Part shown: positions 34,927 through 43,939 of the stretch, piece after piece
Layout of the letters: every line of letters begins with the position of its first letter
Numbering within the stretch: the first letter of the stretch is position 1
NCBI GenBank assembly: GCA_964587125.1
Contig: CAZPKC010000012.1
Coordinates: 1 to 64,000 of the forward strand
Reading direction: 5' to 3'
Source of the DNA: CAIXLI01 sp964587125
GTDB taxonomy: Bacteria > Pseudomonadota > Alphaproteobacteria > UBA9219
DNA length: 64,000 nucleotides
Made by a program: the position numbers and the translations under genes
Notes under the pieces: model-generated
The model's input: the letters and a program-made list of their open reading frames with translations, nothing else
Databases searched by the model: none
Told to the model about the DNA's origin: nothing

Positions 34927-36144
34927 TTACGACCGCAACCCCTTAAGGCTGTCGAGGAAGCTTTGATTCTGAACCATCAACAAATAAATCATAGTCAAGA
35001 CCGTGGCGCCCGCCAAAACCATCAGGATGACGATGCCTGAAATGGCCAGCCGTCGCTGATCCGCCTTGGCCATAAGCCCGCGTTCCTCGGCAATCGCCTG
35101 ATAGACTTCCGCCAGTTGATCGACGGATTGAATCGTCATGATCTGGTCGCGTTCGCCCTTCATCAGGGGCCAGCGGGACAAAGCATGGGAGGGTTCGACG
35201 CCCGCCATGACGCGGTTTTTGCTTTCCGACCAGTAAAGACGGCAAGAGGGCTCGTTGACGCTCTCGATAATGATGTCGAGCGCGTCGGCCAAAGGCACTT
35301 TGCCGTTCAGCAAACGTTGCATCAGCTTACAGCTTTCCTTCATGCTGACGTTGCGCAGATATGAGGACATGATCGGCGTCTTCATCAGCATCTTGGACGT
35401 GAAGTGATCCGGCTTTTGCCGATTGAACCAGTAAAGGGCGACGAACGCCGCGCCGCCGACGATAAGGGCGGTCACGACGATTAAAAGAGTCATGTTAACG
35501 GCTGTCGCAATGCCGATCGCGTGGTCAAATCTTTGAATTGCCTCCGGATCCGTCGCTTTCGTGCCTTGGCTTTTCAGATAGGGAATAAATCCGAATTGCG
35601 CGCCCCAAATCGTGCCGACGATGTTGACGATATCGAACGACAGCCAACTGAGCGCGGTGACGATGACTTTCGTTTGCTTGCCTTTTTCTTCGGTATGCTC
35701 GATGGCGTGCTGAATGACGCCTTTAAGATCGCCCGCCCGTTCCCCCGCCGTGATGATGGCCATCGTGGCCGCGTCCAGAAGACGCAAGGCGCGCAACGCG
35801 TCGGAAAAAGAACCGCCGCCTTTAAGCACCGTCCGCGTCGGCAAGAAAGCCAGACGCCTTTTGGGATCGGTCTCGCCTTCGATGATGTTCAAAAGGGCCG
35901 TTCCCGCCGAAGTCGTCGCGCCCTGAAAACGCAAGGCGCGTAAAAGCTGAATCTGCCAGTCGCGGGAACGAACGTCGGCCCATTCGAAAAGACTTGGCTT
36001 TTGTTCGCGGATATCGACGGTATAGAAACCGCTGTTATGCAGTTGGCGCCGGACGGCGTGCTCATCCGGAAGATAAAAATCGTCTTCCATGATTGTCACC
36101 GCACCGTGTCGCATCTGGGCGTATTTGGCGTGAAAAAGCTTCAT
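34927..36144 (-). CDS. Type IV pilus inner-membrane platform protein (PilR/GspF family)
   Basis: A 405-residue platform protein. Two GspF domains (about residues 70-190 and 270-390) each end in membrane helices. Typical pieces are ALRALRLLDAATMAIITAGERAGDLKGV and MKESCKLMQRLLNGKVPLADAL. The platform anchors the ATPase and pilin transfer at the membrane. In R64-type systems this is PilR. It starts 6 bp after the ATPase stop, so the two are cotranscribed. Confidence 0.85.
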   Translation of the reverse strand: MKLFHAKYAQMRHGAVTIMEDDFYLPDEHAVRRQLHNSGFYTVDIREQKPSLFEWADVRSRDWQIQLLRALRFQGATTSAGTALLNIIEGETDPKRRLAFLPTRTVLKGGGSFSDALRALRLLDAATMAIITAGERAGDLKGVIQHAIEHTEEKGKQTKVIVTALSWLSFDIVNIVGTIWGAQFGFIPYLKSQGTKATDPEAIQRFDHAIGIATAVNMTLLIVVTALIVGGAAFVALYWFNRQKPDHFTSKMLMKTPIMSSYLRNVSMKESCKLMQRLLNGKVPLADALDIIIESVNEPSCRLYWSESKNRVMAGVEPSHALSRWPLMKGERDQIMTIQSVDQLAEVYQAIAEERGLMAKADQRRLAISGIVILMVLAGATVLTMIYLLMVQNQSFLDSLKGLRS

Positions 36145-36150
36145 GCCTTT

Positions 36151-37902
36151 CTACCCTCTTCCGTGCGTTGTCGACGCCACTTCCTCGATCAACATGGCGG
36201 CTCCCATGTTGGCGTCTATGGCGTTGCGCCTGATCAAATCGACGATCGATTGCCGGCGAGGTATGTAGACCGTTCCCGGCACGTCGATGATCGACGAAGA
36301 GACGTTCGACACCAGCATTTCCGTGATCGCGCGGCGGCTGGCTTGATCTTCGGGCGGAAACATCGCTTCCAAAGCCAATGTCCGCCCGAGAAATCCGCTG
36401 TTTCCGCAAAGATCGCATCCTTCCCTGTCCGCCAGCGCCAGAGAAGCGTCCGGCGCAAGGCCTATTTCTTCGCAACGCTCTTTGGTTTCAAAAATTTCCA
36501 AGGCTTTTTTGGTTTTGTGGCAGGCAGGGCAAACGGTCTTCACAAGGCGCTGCGAAAGGCTGGCGATCAACGCGTGCCCCAGAATGTAAAGACCGCTGGT
36601 GCGGTAAACGGAAGAAAGAAATCCGTCGATGCGGTCGAGCGTGTGCAGGGCGTCGACGGAGTGGACCGTCGTGATCACGATGTGGCCGGATTCGGTCGCG
36701 CGCAACGCCGCTTCGACCGTATCGCCGTCGCGCATTTCGCCGACGATGATGACGTCGGGATCGTGCCGCATGAGGGCTCGGATGATGTCGGCGATGGAAT
36801 TGGCGGAATTGTCCGTCACGGACGTTTGATCGACAAGAGGCATGTCGTATTCGACGGGCGCTTCGACCGAGTAAACGGCGCGCGACGCGCGATCGATTTC
36901 CTGGATGATTCCGTAAAGCGTCGTCGATTTGCCCGATCCCGTCGGTCCGCTGACGACGATCAAGCCGCCGTCTTTGGTGTGCCCGTGAATGGCCTTGCGC
37001 AAGCGCTCGGCCACGATGGGCGAATGCAAAAACAGCTCGTCGAACGAACGCAGGTTTTCGCGGTCGAGCAAACGCAATGTCAGCTTCTCGCCCGCCGGAG
37101 CCACGGGCAAGGCGGCGCAACGAACGTCGATCATGCGCCCCTGCCACTCAAACGCCAAACGTCCGTCTTGCGGATGCTGGCGGTCCGCCGCGTCCATTTT
37201 GGCGTCGGTCTTGATGCGCGTGACGATCGGAGCCATGACCCGGTGAGGCACCAGATGCTTATAAACAAGATCGCCGTCAACGCGATAGCGAATCCAGCAC
37301 CGTGCATCGTCCTCCTGCAAGGACAGATGAATATCGGACGAGCGGCTTTGCAAAGCTTCGGACAGAATATCGTTCACGGCCTCTTCAACCAGCATCGCGT
37401 CGTCGGGATCGCGCGCCAGCGCAATCAGAATGCGTAAGAGGCGATCTCCCGCCATTTCGCTTTGCTCGCGCATCAGGCGCGTCAATTCGGCGCGATCCCA
37501 CGGCTCGACCTCGACGCTCCTGACTTTATGACCGGCGCGCGCCAGAGCTTGAGTGATGCGCAAAAAATCGGCATCGTCCACGCGATCGCCGACCGCGACG
37601 CGCAAAACGCCTTGACTCAACTCCAAAAGGCACAACCCCATCGCCGCCTGCGAGGCCGACGGAACATAAAGGCGCAAGGCCTGCATGGTCATGTCCTCGT
37701 CGCCGGCTTCTTTGCTTTTGGCCAAATCCCGCTTGCCCGAAGCGAAGCCGTTGCGATGTAAAATCTCGTCGATGGACATCAAACGCCCATTCGACCGGCG
37801 CATCGCTTGTTCAGCCAACGCAAGCTCGTAATGTTTCGGTTTTATATTCAGCGCTTCCGCTTGGGAGCGCATCGCATCGACTGGCGGGGACAGTTCGCTC
37901 AT
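36151..37902 (-). CDS. Type IV pilus assembly ATPase (PilQ/PilB/GspE family)
   Basis: A 583-residue hexameric ATPase. After an N-terminal helical part, the C-terminal domain has Walker A GPTGSGKSTTLYG (about residues 326-338), the Asp box (GEMRDGDTVEAALRATESGHIV) and the His box. Two CxxC pairs, CPACH and CDLCG, about 30-40 residues apart are the zinc site of assembly-type GspE/PilB proteins and separate it from retraction ATPases. Its ATG overlaps the upstream stop as ATGA. It drives pilin assembly. Confidence 0.92.
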   Translation of the reverse strand: MSELSPPVDAMRSQAEALNIKPKHYELALAEQAMRRSNGRLMSIDEILHRNGFASGKRDLAKSKEAGDEDMTMQALRLYVPSASQAAMGLCLLELSQGVLRVAVGDRVDDADFLRITQALARAGHKVRSVEVEPWDRAELTRLMREQSEMAGDRLLRILIALARDPDDAMLVEEAVNDILSEALQSRSSDIHLSLQEDDARCWIRYRVDGDLVYKHLVPHRVMAPIVTRIKTDAKMDAADRQHPQDGRLAFEWQGRMIDVRCAALPVAPAGEKLTLRLLDRENLRSFDELFLHSPIVAERLRKAIHGHTKDGGLIVVSGPTGSGKSTTLYGIIQEIDRASRAVYSVEAPVEYDMPLVDQTSVTDNSANSIADIIRALMRHDPDVIIVGEMRDGDTVEAALRATESGHIVITTVHSVDALHTLDRIDGFLSSVYRTSGLYILGHALIASLSQRLVKTVCPACHKTKKALEIFETKERCEEIGLAPDASLALADREGCDLCGNSGFLGRTLALEAMFPPEDQASRRAITEMLVSNVSSSIIDVPGTVYIPRRQSIVDLIRRNAIDANMGAAMLIEEVASTTHGRG

Positions 37903-39200
37903 CTTTTAATGCCCACGATAGGATCGGGACCGCTTTTCGCGTCATTGCCGCCTGTTTTCGCCTGATCGAGCGCCTTCGACACAAATTCCGGCGCGGCCTC
38001 GAGCATTAAAGTCGTTTGCTTTCCTCCAACCATAATATCGACGGAGTGCGTCCTGACTTTAATGAGTTTGGCCGTGCCCTCATCCGTTTCGAAATTATCC
38101 CCCGTCGCAACAAGCGACGTTTCATCGGTGGGCAACAGAAACAGGGCGCGATCGCCGATTGTGCCAATAAGATAGAGATTGCCGGTATCCTTCTTTTCTG
38201 GTTTGGCTTTCTCGGTTGCCGGTTTGCCGCTTTCCAGCGCTGCGCCGGAAACGGGCTGAATTTTTCCCGCGACTTCCTTTTCCAACTCCCTCGCCGAAAG
38301 AGGCATGGGCACCGCGCTTTTCGATAGCGCGGAAGCTCCCTCGTTGCCGCTGCCGCCGCCGCTGTTCGCCATCATGCCCGTGCCGCCTTTGGCTTCGCCA
38401 CGGATGGGAATAACGCTAAAGCCAAGCTTTCCGCTGTGCCGGATGATCAAATCGGTCGAGATAGGCAAAGCTTCTTTCGGTTCCCACAACAACGTGACGG
38501 GGCACGATGCGCCGGGCGCAAGCTCCATATCGACGGCGCAGCCGTCCTTGAGCTGCTGAAGCCCATTATCTGCTTCTATCACGTCGATGGAATAAATCTT
38601 GATAGGATCGGGGCTGTCATTGACCATGAGAGTCGAACGCACGACTTTTCCGCCGTTGACATTGACGGAACCAAAATCGACCGGCTTAATTTCCTTTGAA
38701 CTGACGGAAAGCCCCGTCACCTTGTTTTCGCTGGAACCTGAGCCGGAGGTTTTGCCAAACAAACGCGCGCGCGTAATGCGACCGGCGCCGTCATGCGTCA
38801 TCAATACATCGACGCTCCAAGTGCCCGATCCCGATGGCGTGACCGAAACTTCGACGCTGCAGCGGCTAAGAGGCGCTATGATGCCTTGCTTGGTGCAATC
38901 GTTGGCCGTTTCCTCGGCCGTCACTAAAGAGTCGCTGCTGAGAGCGATCTTTTCGATTTTGATCGGCGCATTAGTTTGGTTGACGAAGAAAATGGTCGCG
39001 CGCTTTTCGACATTTATCGCCGTTTCGCCGACTTCGATGTCGGCTTTGGGATCGACTTTGACCGCCTCTTCCCCTATGCCTATGCCCGAAGCGCCCGGGT
39101 TAAGAAAAGAAGCGTCCCTCGCAAAAGCGGCGTTTGAAAAATACGTCCCCGCCAACACGACAGCGATTAAGAAACGGAAAAATGCGGCAGGATTGTTCAT
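37899..39200 (-). CDS. Periplasmic pilus assembly protein with Ig-like domains and PilP-like C-terminus
   Basis: A 433-residue exported protein with a signal peptide (cleavage near AFA-RD at residue 28). Two Ig-like domains of the choice-of-anchor type lie at about residues 50-145 and 165-270; each has an NQTNAPIKIEKI or NDSPDPIKIYSID strand and a paired cysteine. A linker rich in Gly and Ser follows, then a C-terminal domain at about 345-415 beginning LYLIGTIGDRALFLLP, similar to the secretin-binding domain of PilP/GspC. It lies directly after the secretin gene and would bridge it to the inner membrane. Confidence 0.65.
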   Translation of the reverse strand: MNNPAAFFRFLIAVVLAGTYFSNAAFARDASFLNPGASGIGIGEEAVKVDPKADIEVGETAINVEKRATIFFVNQTNAPIKIEKIALSSDSLVTAEETANDCTKQGIIAPLSRCSVEVSVTPSGSGTWSVDVLMTHDGAGRITRARLFGKTSGSGSSENKVTGLSVSSKEIKPVDFGSVNVNGGKVVRSTLMVNDSPDPIKIYSIDVIEADNGLQQLKDGCAVDMELAPGASCPVTLLWEPKEALPISTDLIIRHSGKLGFSVIPIRGEAKGGTGMMANSGGGSGNEGASALSKSAVPMPLSARELEKEVAGKIQPVSGAALESGKPATEKAKPEKKDTGNLYLIGTIGDRALFLLPTDETSLVATGDNFETDEGTAKLIKVRTHSVDIMVGGKQTTLMLEAAPEFVSKALDQAKTGGNDAKSGPDPIVGIKR

Positions 39201-41504
39201 TGTCCCGATCCTCCCGCCAAAGACGCGCGAGACAATGGTAACAGTTTGTCAAACGCGTGCGAAAAATCCGCTTGCGCCGGCTGATCGTTAACAACCGCAG
39301 CGTTGTCGGGCGCATTCGATAACTCCTGCATCAAAGAGTCGTCAACTGTGGATTGAATAGGTTGCGGAGAACGAGTTTCCGCAGCAACCGGCGTTGAAAC
39401 CACGGCAGACTCCGGCTGAACCGGTTCCGGCAAGCGCGCCGCCGGAACGGCGGGAGCCAAGGATAGAGGAACCGGAGCCGAGGGTATGGCGGGCTCAGGC
39501 TGGATTGGTTCCGGCAAGCGCGCCGCCGGAACGGCGGGAGCCAAGGATAGAGGAACCGGAGNNNNNNNNNNNNNNNNNNNNNNNNNNNNNNNNNNNNNNN
39601 NNNNNNNNNNNNNNNNNNNNNNNNNNNNNNNNNNNNNNNNNNNNNNNNNNNNNNNNNNNNNCCGAGGGTATGGCGGGCTCAGGCTGGATTGGTTCCGGCA
39701 CCTGCGTCGCTGCGACAACCGGCGTTAAGGGAACGGCAGATTCCGGCTGAGCCGGTTCCGGCAACCGCGTTATCGCGACGGCTCGCTGAGGCTTGGGCTT
39801 AGGCGGCGTTTGGTTTTCGACGGGCACGGCGTCGCTGGATTCCAGCAATACCTCCGTACCGGGGTCTTTTGACTCATAGATCGGAGTAGAGGCTATGTGA
39901 GGCGCCGGAGGCATCGACGCAAGAGGCTGCGAACCGCTTTTGTCGATGATGATGGCTTCGGGAAGAGGTTTGGCGGCTTCTTTGGTTTTGACGCGTTCTT
40001 CGTCTTCCCCGTTTTTATCGGAGAATAAAATAATCGACGGTTTCACGATCATCACAAGTTCGCGATTTTCGCGCTGATCGTCGCCGTAAAGAGGCACCGC
40101 GCTGTCGCCGCCCGCCGGAAGCCCTTGGCTCGTGGCCGTATCGCTCGACGTCACATACCCCGCCAGCACGAGACTGTCGCCCGGACGGACGCGAAGCACC
40201 GTGTTCATCTTTTCGTCGGTCGTATGCGGCAAGTCGATCGTTCCGCCGCCGCTGGGCGTCGGGTTAAGCCCGGCAAGGCCGCCCGGAAGTTCTTTGATCG
40301 ACAAGTCAAGGTTGGCAAACACCACGCCGTTTTCGTAACTGCCCGCAACATTGATCGCAAGGCCCGTATCAAGCGTATCGGTGCTGACCGTATTCGTGCT
40401 GGAATTGCCGGAGGTTCCGGAGGCCGTGCCGCTGACGTTGCTGGTCGTGAGGGTTCCGACCTGCGAAATATAGCGATACGTATCGCCGACTTTAAGCGCC
40501 GCCGTGGATCCGGACACAAAGGTGACTTGGGGATTGCTGATGGTCTGAACGCGCCCCTTGGTGGCGATGAAGGAAGCGACGGCGCTGGCCGAAATGATGC
40601 CTTGCGTTATGGCGCCCAAACTGACGCTGCCTGCCGTCGCCGCGCCGGAGGATAAATCGTTTGTCGCGCTTAAAGACGCGCTTTTTCCCGCTTTGCTGGT
40701 AAACGTCGTCCAGTCAATGCCCTCCGAATTCTCCCGATTGAGCGTGACTTCCCAGACGTACATTTGCAAAACGATCAAAGGCCTTTGCGTGCGTAATTCT
40801 TCCAGATATTGGGAAACGCGCTCCTGAACATCGACGGTTGCGGTGTACATGATGTTCCCGCCCTGCTCGTCAACCGTGGCCTTTTCGTCGCCCAACAATT
40901 TATTGATCGCTTCGATGATGCTATTGCTCCCGCCGCCCAAGGAAGCGACCGCAGCGGGGGCGGATGGGGATGAGGAGGATGAGGAGGATACCGAGCTGCT
41001 GCTTATGGCGCGTACGATCGGCGGAAGACTGATGACAAAAGTTTCTTTTTCCGACAATTCGATAGACCCGTGGCGATAGGTGCAAAACACTCTCGCCGCC
41101 GAGCAGACTTTTTCGACAACGCTGGATAAAGGCCCCCGAAGATTCATCACGGTAACCAGACGCGAACCAAGGGTTCCCGTATTCCACGACAACGAGATAT
41201 CGGTTCCGGATAAAAGGGCTTGCAATGCGGCGGTAATCGGAACGGCGTTAAAATTGGTCGTCGGGATAACGACGTTGCCGGGAAGCTCATCCACCGCCGA
41301 CAAACGGTGCTGGCGCAAAGAAGATTTAAGATCGAGCGTTACGACAGCCGGGTCGGTATCGCCTCGCACGACTTCATCCCTGCCCGGAACGTCGGCAAGG
41401 GTCAGCGCGCGATCCGAAAGATTTCCCCCAATAAGCGGAACGTCAGAAGCAGAACACGCGGCTATGCCCAGTATTAAAGCCAGTGCTCCTATTCTTTGCT
41501 TCAT
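39197..41504 (-). CDS. Type IVb pilus secretin (PilN-like lipoprotein), interrupted by assembly gap
   Basis: An outer-membrane secretin lipoprotein. The signal ends in the lipobox IAAC, so it is acylated. The N-terminal domain includes TTNFNAVPITAALQALL and the secretin core ends with RPGDSLVLAGYVTSSD and the family DTATSQGLP-type sequence. After the secretin domain is a proline-rich tail of about 200 residues with repeats such as PEPIQPEPAIPS. Inside this tail the assembly has 100 Ns (39562-39661). Frames on the two sides differ by one base unless the true gap is a multiple of three. The stop overlaps the next gene as ATGA. Confidence 0.82.
39431..39700. repeat. 84-bp tandem repeat in the secretin tail
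   Basis: The sequence starting CAAGCGCGCCGCC at 39431 recurs at 39515, exactly 84 bp later, and the second copy runs into the N gap. After the gap, 39662-39700 continues with the same unit. One unit codes 28 residues including the motifs SLAPAVPAARL and PEPIQPEPAIPS. The number of copies is unknown because the assembly collapses here. Confidence 0.9.
39562..39661. other. Assembly gap (100 N)
   Basis: One hundred undetermined bases, a conventional placeholder length, in the middle of the tandem repeat. The true length is probably different. Reading-frame agreement of the two flanks requires a length divisible by three. Confidence 1.
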
Positions 41505-41781
41505 CGCGCAGGACCCCTCAAAAAATGGTAATAAAGACTCACAACGACAATCTGCGGTTTCACGCAGACAGACTCACTTAGAAATTTGCCCCAAACGAGG
41601 TTTATATTTAGTTAATTAAAATTAATGGAATTTATATGGAAGAAGGATGATTCGTCAAAGCACTTCCGCGTCTTTTTTTCGAATGTTTTGTTTCCTTGGC
41701 GAAACGAAAAATACACGCGAGAAAATGCGAGACCGCCCGACACACCCGGATGACGATTCGAAACGTGGATTTTGGAGATGG

Positions 41782-41809
41782 CACTTTTTGCGCGGCGCGC
41801 AAAAAAGTG
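41782..41809. repeat. Perfect-type hairpin at the left element edge
   Basis: CACTTTTTGCGCG pairs with CGCGCAAAAAAGTG around a single central G, with one unpaired A. It touches the 9-bp direct repeat at 41808. It may be a terminator for either strand or part of a recombination site. Confidence 0.6.
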
Positions 41810-41816
41810 GTGGACC
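41808..41816 (+). other. Candidate left attachment repeat of the tRNA-Ala element
   Basis: TGGTGGACC here is identical to the last nine bases of tRNA-Ala as read at 47240-47248, in the same orientation. If the two are attachment sites, the enclosed segment is about 5.4 kb. A 9-bp match could still be chance. Confidence 0.4.
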
Positions 41817-42078
41817 AAGAGTAATGAATCTGGGCACAGATGGATAGTACAATTATTAATCCCCTAAGGCACGCTAATCAGGTATGAATCCGAGCATCTG
41901 ATTTTTCTTATTTCTTCCTCGCCAAGTAACTATACAGGAGATATAGGAAATACTGTGGCATTTTGCGGTCTCTCGCCGTGCAAATGCTTAAGTAAGCCTT
42001 TCAGGTCGGCTCTTTCATATAATGATCTTGTGGTGATATAACATAACCGAGGCTTTGAACTAAACTTTGGAGACGGCA

Positions 42079-42183
42079 ATGAAGTTTATAGTCGTTTTTA
42101 ATGGCCACACATTTCTGCGTTTTATTTTCTTTTTTATACTGGTCGTTGTTCTGTCTTTTATGCTCCTGCCTTTTAAGCATTAG
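42079..42183 (+). CDS. 34-residue single-pass membrane peptide (hypothetical)
   Basis: A short frame starting ATG 42079 with GGAGA eight bases upstream. It encodes MKFIVVFNGHTFLR, then a strongly hydrophobic helix FIFFFILVVVLSFMLLP, and ends FKH. It stops 3 bp before the HNH gene, so the two may be cotranscribed. Small peptides of this shape occur as toxins, leaders or membrane anchors; nothing here decides. Confidence 0.45.
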   Translation: MKFIVVFNGHTFLRFIFFFILVVVLSFMLLPFKH

Positions 42184-42186
42184 CCA

Positions 42187-43134
42187 ATGAAAACAGCCGA
42201 ATACCAATCCAAACTAATAGAACATGCGGCTACGCGTGGATATGGCAAACCAAAAAAGGAAGGCAACCAATGGATTTTTAGGCACCCGACTTCTAAGGCC
42301 GAGGCTACGGTAGAATATGTTCCCGAACTGTCCGATAAAAAAGGTTATCTTACTTATGCAAAAGGAATTTTAACGTCGGCTCATAATGCCGCGGTAGAGA
42401 GAATTAAGTCTGAAGCTCCGTTTATAGCTAAGAAATCAACTCAAAAGGGCGGTGCTGATTTTGCCTCTTCTCTGGACATACAATTGGCGCATGAATTACT
42501 GGAGATGGTCTCGGACTTAAATCACAAGAAAAAATTGCCCGCCATTAAATTTGATAATGATCTTGCTGATCTTGATTCCCTTGCCAGTTCTTTAAAATGT
42601 GCAAATTGTGGAGAGCTTGTAGAAAAACCAAGCCCCTATTGTGGAGAGTATTGCCAACAATTTGCCGGAACAATTCGATATTCTCGTAAGGCCATACAAG
42701 CGAGGCGTACAGATGATGAAGATTTTCACATTGGTCTTGGAACTCGCCTAATTGCTCTTTTGAAGGGTGGTTATCCTACAAAAGCCCGCTCTCTTGATAA
42801 AGAAACACGTGATTTTGTTTTTGGTCGAGACAAGATGATCTGTCAGATATGCGGCGGCACAGCAGATCAAATAGACCACATAAATGGGAGCTCAAGTGCC
42901 ATTACAAACCTTCGTGCAGTGTGTGGGAAGTGTAATCGAAAACTGGCTGTAGATAATGTAAGCTTTGTAAATATTGAAGAAAACGCAAACTCCGGCAATT
43001 GTACGCATGAAACGCTCCAAGAGCTGGCGGTTCGTATTGCGGCGCCAAACAACCAATTCTTTTGTGACGATTATAACGTGTGGAAATCTGCGGAACCTTT
43101 TATTAGAAGCTCACGAGAAAAGCTATTAAAATGA
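42187..43134 (+). CDS. HNH endonuclease-domain protein with zinc ribbon
   Basis: A 315-residue protein. The C-terminal third holds an HNH nuclease: CQICGGTADQIDHINGSS with the catalytic His and the metal-binding CGKCNR pair, around residues 220-262. A second zinc-like cluster lies at about residues 138-160 (CANCGELVEKPSPYCGEYC). The first 130 residues have no recognised domain. It is clearly AT-richer than the chromosomal genes and likely foreign. Possible roles are defence, mobile-element cleavage or DNA repair. No methyltransferase or other restriction partner is nearby. Confidence 0.7.
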   Translation: MKTAEYQSKLIEHAATRGYGKPKKEGNQWIFRHPTSKAEATVEYVPELSDKKGYLTYAKGILTSAHNAAVERIKSEAPFIAKKSTQKGGADFASSLDIQLAHELLEMVSDLNHKKKLPAIKFDNDLADLDSLASSLKCANCGELVEKPSPYCGEYCQQFAGTIRYSRKAIQARRTDDEDFHIGLGTRLIALLKGGYPTKARSLDKETRDFVFGRDKMICQICGGTADQIDHINGSSSAITNLRAVCGKCNRKLAVDNVSFVNIEENANSGNCTHETLQELAVRIAAPNNQFFCDDYNVWKSAEPFIRSSREKLLK

Positions 43135-43503
43135 CTTGCATTGTATCTATGTTGCTCGATTAATCAGGTTTGGAAATTGACCCAAAAATCCCTAGCCGTC
43201 TGAGTGAATCGCTGTCTCGCGATCGATCATCGATAAAGGCAAATATTTAATGGCAGCCCCCTTGAGCTTTAGCTCGCATGACTTTGGTGACACCGCGTTT
43301 GCGGTAATACCAAAGTCTCAACTTGCGCAGAGCTTTTGGCAGAATTTTTGGTTAGGGTTACGATTTCCAATTTCTTAAGATTAGTTTGGAGGTCAAAAGA
43401 AACTCATATTTTAACTATAAATATTAAAGGTTTATCAACCATACCTAAGTATTATATGCCTAAGACATATTTATGAAAGTATTTTATTTAAGGATATCTG
43501 GAA
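43135..43503. other. Intergenic region with repeat copy A
   Basis: About 370 bp without a gene. It contains one copy of a repeated block (43264-43365) that recurs at 44930-44992, plus a 38-nt palindrome inside it (43280-43317). AT-rich sequence with AAGGA before the next ATG follows. Nothing else is evident. Confidence 0.5.
43264..43365. repeat. Repeat copy A with inserted 38-nt palindrome
   Basis: GAGCTTTAGCTCGCATGACTTT followed later by GCGCAGAGCTTTTGGC and ATTTTTGGTTAGGGTTA is the same as the block at 44930-44992, allowing a few changes. This copy has an extra segment with a two-tier palindrome: GACTTTGGT pairs with ACCAAAGTC (43280-43288 with 43309-43317) and inside it ACCGC with GCGGT around GTTT. 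The other copy lacks this segment. Confidence 0.65.
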
Positions 43504-43806
43504 ATGTCAAACGGGAATGACTACAATAGTGATGGCGATGTCGGGGTATCTAGAAGGATGGTAACCCCGGTTGGCTCTCATGGGGTAGTTGAAATGTTGG
43601 CAAATGGACCCAGATTCACGTTTCCTGAAGCAGGCTGTGAAGTTGCAGCCGGTTGCTCTGCGGAGAGGCCGAGCCATTTTACCGGCAACACTCCGGAAGA
43701 ATTTAGAGACTGGGCCATCAAAGGACTCAAGAAAAGAATTCAAAGAGTACAGTCAGGGCAGCAAGATTTGTTTCAGAAACTTGTTGATATACCTTTCCCA
43801 ACCTAA
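43504..43806 (+). CDS. Hypothetical 100-residue protein
   Basis: A 100-residue soluble protein preceded by AAGGA. It has two cysteines (GCEVAAGC), a polar N-terminus rich in Asp and Asn, and a basic C-terminal helix (WAIKGLKKRIQRVQSGQQ). No family is recognised. It is followed at once by a terminator and lies in the candidate element between the HNH and coiled-coil genes. Confidence 0.5.
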   Translation: MSNGNDYNSDGDVGVSRRMVTPVGSHGVVEMLANGPRFTFPEAGCEVAAGCSAERPSHFTGNTPEEFRDWAIKGLKKRIQRVQSGQQDLFQKLVDIPFPT

Positions 43807-43873
43807 AATTCAGGAGAAACGAGAGATCGGGGCGTGTTTTTGATGCACTGGTTTCTTTTTCCTGAATTTTTTT
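43806..43873 (+). terminator. Intrinsic terminator after the 100-residue gene
   Basis: AAATTCAGGA and TCCTGAATTT form a perfect 10-bp stem, extended by GAAAC and GTTTC, with a loop of about 30 nt, followed by seven or more T residues. It begins just after the stop codon of the preceding gene. Confidence 0.7.
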
Positions 43874-43939
43874 GAAAAATTAATCCCCCGCTAACCGTGA
43901 TCTTGTACAATCTCCTTATATTTAAACGGGGATTATTCA

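Larger units (their letters stand above)
41505..42078. other. Intergenic region with hairpins, left edge of the candidate element
   Basis: About 570 bp, AT-rich, without a gene I can support. It holds the upstream region of the secretin gene, a small hairpin TCTGCG/CGCAGA near 41563-41580, the hairpin at 41782-41809 and the 9-bp repeat at 41808-41816. Short frames of 60-70 codons exist on both strands near 41650-41850, but they lack ribosome sites and sensible composition. Confidence 0.5.

Noticed and set aside
36001..37437. Plus-strand open frame of 478 codons opposite the pilus ATPase
   Set aside because: It mirrors the coding of the ATPase on the other strand, which has intact Walker and zinc motifs.
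41647..41852. Two overlapping frames of about 65 codons on opposite strands
   Set aside because: No ribosome site, a hairpin within them and no shared family; they are probably chance.
42001..42207. Minus-strand 68-codon frame upstream of the HNH gene
   Set aside because: Overlaps the plus-strand membrane peptide, which has a ribosome site, and has no recognisable feature.
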